Source: an uncultured Ruminococcus sp. (GTDB lineage Bacteria; Bacillota; Clostridia; Oscillospirales; Ruminococcaceae). Taken from it: 24,624 nucleotides of DNA. Made by a program: the position numbers and the translations under genes. The notes under the pieces were generated by a model that had not been told where the DNA came from, did not search any database, and saw only the letters and a program-made list of their open reading frames with translations. The stretch is from assembly GCA_947173865.1 (NCBI GenBank), contig CAMWGS010000004.1, forward strand, positions 1-24,624, read 5' to 3'. Shown in pieces: positions 22,402-24,624 of the stretch (positions are counted from its first letter, which is position 1; every line of letters begins with the position of its first letter).

Positions 22402-22447
22402 GGGAGCATTACTCCCATACCTGTTCAATTCAGACAATATCCGAATT
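22402..22447 (-). promoter_or_regulatory. Two hairpins in the rplW-rplB gap
   Basis: On the minus strand AATTCGGA (22447-22440) pairs with TCTGAATT (22434-22427) with one G-T pair, overlapping the rplW stop. A second stem, GGGAG (22416-22412) with CTCCC (22406-22402), follows. Neither is a clear terminator. A protein-binding or RNA-processing role is possible. Confidence 0.35.
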
Positions 22448-22739
22448 AAACCATACCCTCGAAGAATTCAATAGCCTTTGAATCTTCTGTAAGAGTAACG
22501 ATAGCCTTTCTCCAGTCAGCAGTCTTTCCGTAGAATCTGCCGACTCTCTTCATCTTGCCATTGCAGTTAAGTGTGTTTACCTTAGCAACCTTAACACCGA
22601 AAAGAACTTCAACAGCCTTCTTGATTTCAGACTTGTTAGCGTCCTTGGCTACCTTAAAGGTGTACTTTCCTTCCTGAAGATTGTCCATGCTTCTTTCAGT
22701 GATAACAGGCTTCAGAATGATATCCTGCGGTGCTTTCAT
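22446..22739 (-). CDS. rplW: 50S ribosomal protein L23
   Basis: L23 is the main docking site for trigger factor and SRP at the tunnel exit. The 97-residue product shows ILKPVITERSM and YTFKVAKDANKSEIKKAVE. Its ATG overlaps the rplD stop by one base. Confidence 0.99.
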   Translation of the reverse strand: MKAPQDIILKPVITERSMDNLQEGKYTFKVAKDANKSEIKKAVEVLFGVKVAKVNTLNCNGKMKRVGRFYGKTADWRKAIVTLTEDSKAIEFFEGMV

Positions 22740-23362
22740 TATGCGTACACCTCCTCGATTTTTCCAACGGCATTCTTTACAACGATGAACTTGTCATAGT
22801 TGAGAATGTCATATACGTTAAGAGTGTTTACAGCGGCTGTCTTTACGCCGGGGATGTTTGCTGCACTCTTGACAACCTTTGCGTCAGCCTCTGCTGTAAC
22901 GATAAGAGCCTTGCCCTCAACGCCGAGAGCCTTGAGCATTTCAACAACAGTCTTTGTCTTGTAGCTGTCAAGTGTAAGAGAATCAAGAACAATAAGATTA
23001 TTGTCAAGAACCTTTGAAGAAAGTGCGGACTTCATAGCAAGTCTCTTTACCTTCTTGTTAAGGGAGTAACTGTAATCTCTGGGCTTCGGTCCGAGTGCAA
23101 CACCACCGTGTGTCCACTGAGGAGCTCTTGTTGAACCCTGTCTTGCGTGACCTGTTCCCTTCTGTCTCCAGGGCTTTCTTCCGCCGCCGCTTACTTCTGT
23201 TCTTGTAAGAGTGGACTGTGTACCCTGTCTCTGATTTGCGAGGTAGTTAACAACCATAGCGTGCATAACAGCCTCGTTTGGAGTAATTCCGAAAACATTG
23301 TCGTTAAGCTCTGTTTCGGAAACCTGCTTACCTGTCATATCAAATACTGAAATTGTTGACAT
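22739..23362 (-). CDS. rplD: 50S ribosomal protein L4
   Basis: L4 lines the exit tunnel and in E. coli represses the S10 operon by attenuation and translation block at its leader. The 207-residue product has the tunnel loop region GGRKPWRQKGTGHARQGS and the motif VALGPKPRDYSY. A leader terminator upstream of rpsJ makes L4-type autoregulation worth testing here. Confidence 0.99.
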   Translation of the reverse strand: MSTISVFDMTGKQVSETELNDNVFGITPNEAVMHAMVVNYLANQRQGTQSTLTRTEVSGGGRKPWRQKGTGHARQGSTRAPQWTHGGVALGPKPRDYSYSLNKKVKRLAMKSALSSKVLDNNLIVLDSLTLDSYKTKTVVEMLKALGVEGKALIVTAEADAKVVKSAANIPGVKTAAVNTLNVYDILNYDKFIVVKNAVGKIEEVYA

Positions 23363-23379
23363 ATCTGTTTCCTCCTTCC

Positions 23380-24012
23380 TTAAGCCTTAACGCTGTCTAC
23401 GATGTAAACAATACCGCCCTTCGGACCCGGAATTGCGCCCTTGATAGCGATAAGATTGTTTTCTGCGTCTATTTTAACTATTTCGAGATTCTGAACAGTA
23501 ACCTGCTCTGCACCCATGTGACCAGCCATGCCCTTGCCCTTGTAGATTCTTGAAGGGGAAGAACAAGCACCCATAGAACCTGCCTGTCTGTGAACAGGAC
23601 CTGTGCCGTGAGTTTCCTTAAGTCTGTGCTGATTGTGACGCTTGATAGCACCTGCAAAACCTTTACCCTTGCTGATGCCGACAACGTCAACTGCTTCGCC
23701 TGCTGCGAAAGTATCAGCCTTAACGATGTCGCCTACATTAAGAGCGTCACAGTCATCAAGTCTGAATTCCTTGAGAGTCTTCTTACAAGCAACGTCTGCC
23801 TTGTCGAAATGACCCTTCATAGGCTTGTTGACTCTCTGAACCTTAACGTCACCGTAGCCGAGCTGAAGTGCTGCATAGCCGTCGTTTTCAATTGTCTTCT
23901 TCTGAACGACAACACACGGACCGGCTTCTACTACTGTTACAGGAACAACTTTTCCTGTTTCGTCGAAAATCTGTGTCATACCGATTTTCTTACCGATAAT
24001 GCCTTTCTGCAT
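23380..24012 (-). CDS. rplC: 50S ribosomal protein L3
   Basis: L3 helps initiate 50S assembly and reaches to the peptidyl-transferase centre. The 210-residue product starts MQKGIIGKKIGMTQIF and has the extended loop with GTGPVHRQAGSMGACSSPSR. I choose ATG 24012, 8 nt after GGAGG; the ATG two codons earlier (24018) is only 2 nt from it. Confidence 0.98.
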   Translation of the reverse strand: MQKGIIGKKIGMTQIFDETGKVVPVTVVEAGPCVVVQKKTIENDGYAALQLGYGDVKVQRVNKPMKGHFDKADVACKKTLKEFRLDDCDALNVGDIVKADTFAAGEAVDVVGISKGKGFAGAIKRHNQHRLKETHGTGPVHRQAGSMGACSSPSRIYKGKGMAGHMGAEQVTVQNLEIVKIDAENNLIAIKGAIPGPKGGIVYIVDSVKA

Positions 24013-24018
24013 TTTCAT

Positions 24019-24117
24019 TTCCTCCTGATAGGTTATTGGTTGAATAAATCAACTTGACCGACGGATTACCGTCATTCCGTTTCCCGAACGGTAAAATTTC
24101 AAGCGTAATGCAGTTAA
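24019..24117 (-). promoter_or_regulatory. Structured 99-nt gap between rpsJ and rplC
   Basis: Unlike most gaps in the operon this one is long. It holds a 6-bp stem, TACCGT (24093-24088) with ACGGTA (24072-24067), containing an alternative inner CCGTT/AACGG stem, and a 5-bp stem GTTGA/TCAAC (24053-24039). The rplC Shine-Dalgarno follows. No terminator T-run and no promoter were seen. Confidence 0.4.
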
Positions 24118-24432
24118 TTACTTAACTTCCATAACAACGTCTACGCCTGCGGGGATTTCAAGCTTGTCAAGAGCAGCTGTAGTCTTTTCTGTAGGACGGA
24201 TAACATCTACGAGTCTCTTGTGAGTTCTCATTTCAAACTGCTCACGGCTGTCCTTATACTTGTGAACTGCACGGAGAATAGTAACAACTTCCTTATCAGT
24301 AGGGAGCGGGATAGGTCCTGAAACTCTTGCACCGCTTCTCTTAGCTGCTTCTACGATTTTAGCTGCTGCAATATCAACAGTAGCGTGGTCGTAACCCTTA
24401 ATCTTGAATCTGATTTTTTCGTTGACTGCCAT
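24118..24432 (-). CDS. rpsJ: 30S ribosomal protein S10
   Basis: S10 sits in the small-subunit head and, with NusB, joins transcription antitermination complexes. The 104-residue product shows IRFKIKGYDHATVD, GARVSGPIPLPT and EQFEMRTHKRLVDV. AAGGAGG precedes the ATG. It is the first gene of the superoperon, behind a leader of up to about 190 nt. Confidence 0.99.
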   Translation of the reverse strand: MAVNEKIRFKIKGYDHATVDIAAAKIVEAAKRSGARVSGPIPLPTDKEVVTILRAVHKYKDSREQFEMRTHKRLVDVIRPTEKTTAALDKLEIPAGVDVVMEVK

Positions 24433-24465
24433 TTATTTCGCCTCCTTGGATAAAATTACGGGGGC

Positions 24466-24508
24466 GGAGAAACAACTCTCCATCTGGGACTTCACACGTC
24501 GCCGTGTG
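24466..24508 (-). promoter_or_regulatory. Hairpins in the S10 leader close to rpsJ
   Basis: On the minus strand CACACG (24508-24503) and CGTGTG (24498-24493) form a 6-bp stem capped by a GCGA (GNRA) tetraloop. GGAGA (24481-24477) and TCTCC (24470-24466) form a second stem with a 6-nt loop, about 20 nt before the rpsJ Shine-Dalgarno. They resemble r-protein operon leader structures in a general way. Confidence 0.45.
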
Positions 24509-24526
24509 TTTCACTCGTCATCTGAC

Positions 24527-24559
24527 AAAAAAACCGAAAAACAAACAATGTTTTACGGT
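24527..24559 (-). terminator. Intrinsic terminator in the S10 leader
   Basis: On the minus strand ACCG-T-AAAACA (24559-24549) pairs with TGTTTT-T-CGGT (24543-24533) through ten base pairs and one T-T mismatch around a 5-nt loop, running directly into seven T (24533-24527). It lies 95 nt before rpsJ with no clear promoter in between. It is either an attenuator or the end of an operon outside the window. Confidence 0.7.
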
Positions 24560-24579
24560 AATCAGGACGTACAAGCACA

Positions 24580-24607
24580 AAAATAGCATAATTCCGCACA
24601 TACGCAA
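24580..24607 (-). promoter_or_regulatory. Weak candidate promoter for the S10 superoperon
   Basis: On the minus strand TTGCGT (24607-24602), a 16-bp spacer and TATTTT (24585-24580) precede the leader terminator. The -10 is poor. The -35 lies in the loop of a 6-bp hairpin, GCACAT/ATGTGC (24596-24614). The main promoter could be beyond the window edge. Confidence 0.3.
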
Positions 24608-24624
24608 GATGTGCATATTACAAC

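Noticed and set aside
24520..24618. Short hydrophobic reading frame (about 32 residues from an ATG) in the S10 leader, a possible leader peptide
   Set aside because: There is no Shine-Dalgarno, and much of its hydrophobic content comes from reading the terminator T-run as phenylalanine.
1..24624. Search for CRISPR arrays, insertion sequences, tRNA or rRNA genes, phage or defence genes
   Set aside because: I saw no spaced direct repeats, transposase motifs, cloverleaf candidates or integrase/defence domains; nearly all sequence is accounted for by housekeeping genes.

Overview
The window looks like chromosomal DNA from a low-to-moderate GC member of the Clostridia, most like a Ruminococcaceae/Oscillospiraceae gut bacterium. 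The reasons are the complete S10-spc-alpha ribosomal order with adk, map, a KOW-domain protein and infA between secY and rpmJ, a zinc-type S14, a CIRCE-controlled groESL, strong AGGAGG ribosome binding sites and a TIGR04086-type membrane protein beside yajC. The taxonomic call is inference; no 16S gene is present.

Left part (1-5637). A truncated minus-strand gene for a RING-like zinc protein runs off the left edge. Divergent from it, behind two good tandem promoters, is a plus-strand unit: an OmpR-type response regulator, its histidine kinase (TTG start), a membrane-anchored HtrA-type serine protease and a small DUF1648-like membrane protein. The order resembles secretion-stress systems of the CssRS/HtrA kind. 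The unit's intrinsic terminator lies inside the coding sequence of the convergent TIGR04086-type gene. That gene follows yajC, and its ribosome binding site is part of a terminator-like hairpin.

Middle part (5638-8860). A divergent regulatory region holds the yajC promoter and the groES promoter with a perfect CIRCE operator. groES and groEL follow, then a strong hairpin, a 67-residue protein of unknown function, and a small membrane-protein gene with an intact promoter and Shine-Dalgarno but two single-base frameshifts in homopolymers.

Right part (8860-24624). One 15.6-kb minus-strand superoperon reads rpsJ, rplC, rplD, rplW, rplB, rpsS, rplV, rpsC, rplP, rpmC, rpsQ, rplN, rplX, rplE, rpsZ, rpsH, rplF, rplR, rpsE, rpmD, rplO, secY, adk, map, KOW gene, infA, rpmJ, rpsM, rpsK, rpsD, rpoA, rplQ. 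It ends at a strong terminator facing the plus-strand genes. It supplies most ribosomal proteins of both subunits plus the RNA polymerase alpha subunit, initiation factor 1, the Sec channel, adenylate kinase and methionine aminopeptidase, so translation, transcription and secretion are made together. rpmJ (37 aa) and rpmD (58 aa) were found by reading the gaps.

This is mostly housekeeping DNA and I see no mobile element, CRISPR array, tRNA or rRNA. The points most worth a second look are RNA-level signals: a terminator in the S10 leader, a terminator hairpin carrying the ribosome binding site of the gene after yajC, a terminator hidden in an opposing gene, and a hairpin presenting the rpsM ribosome binding site in its loop. 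At protein level, S3 has a long arginine-rich tail. Several starts were chosen from Shine-Dalgarno spacing (rplQ, rpoA, infA, rplF, rplC, htrA and the TIGR04086-type gene).
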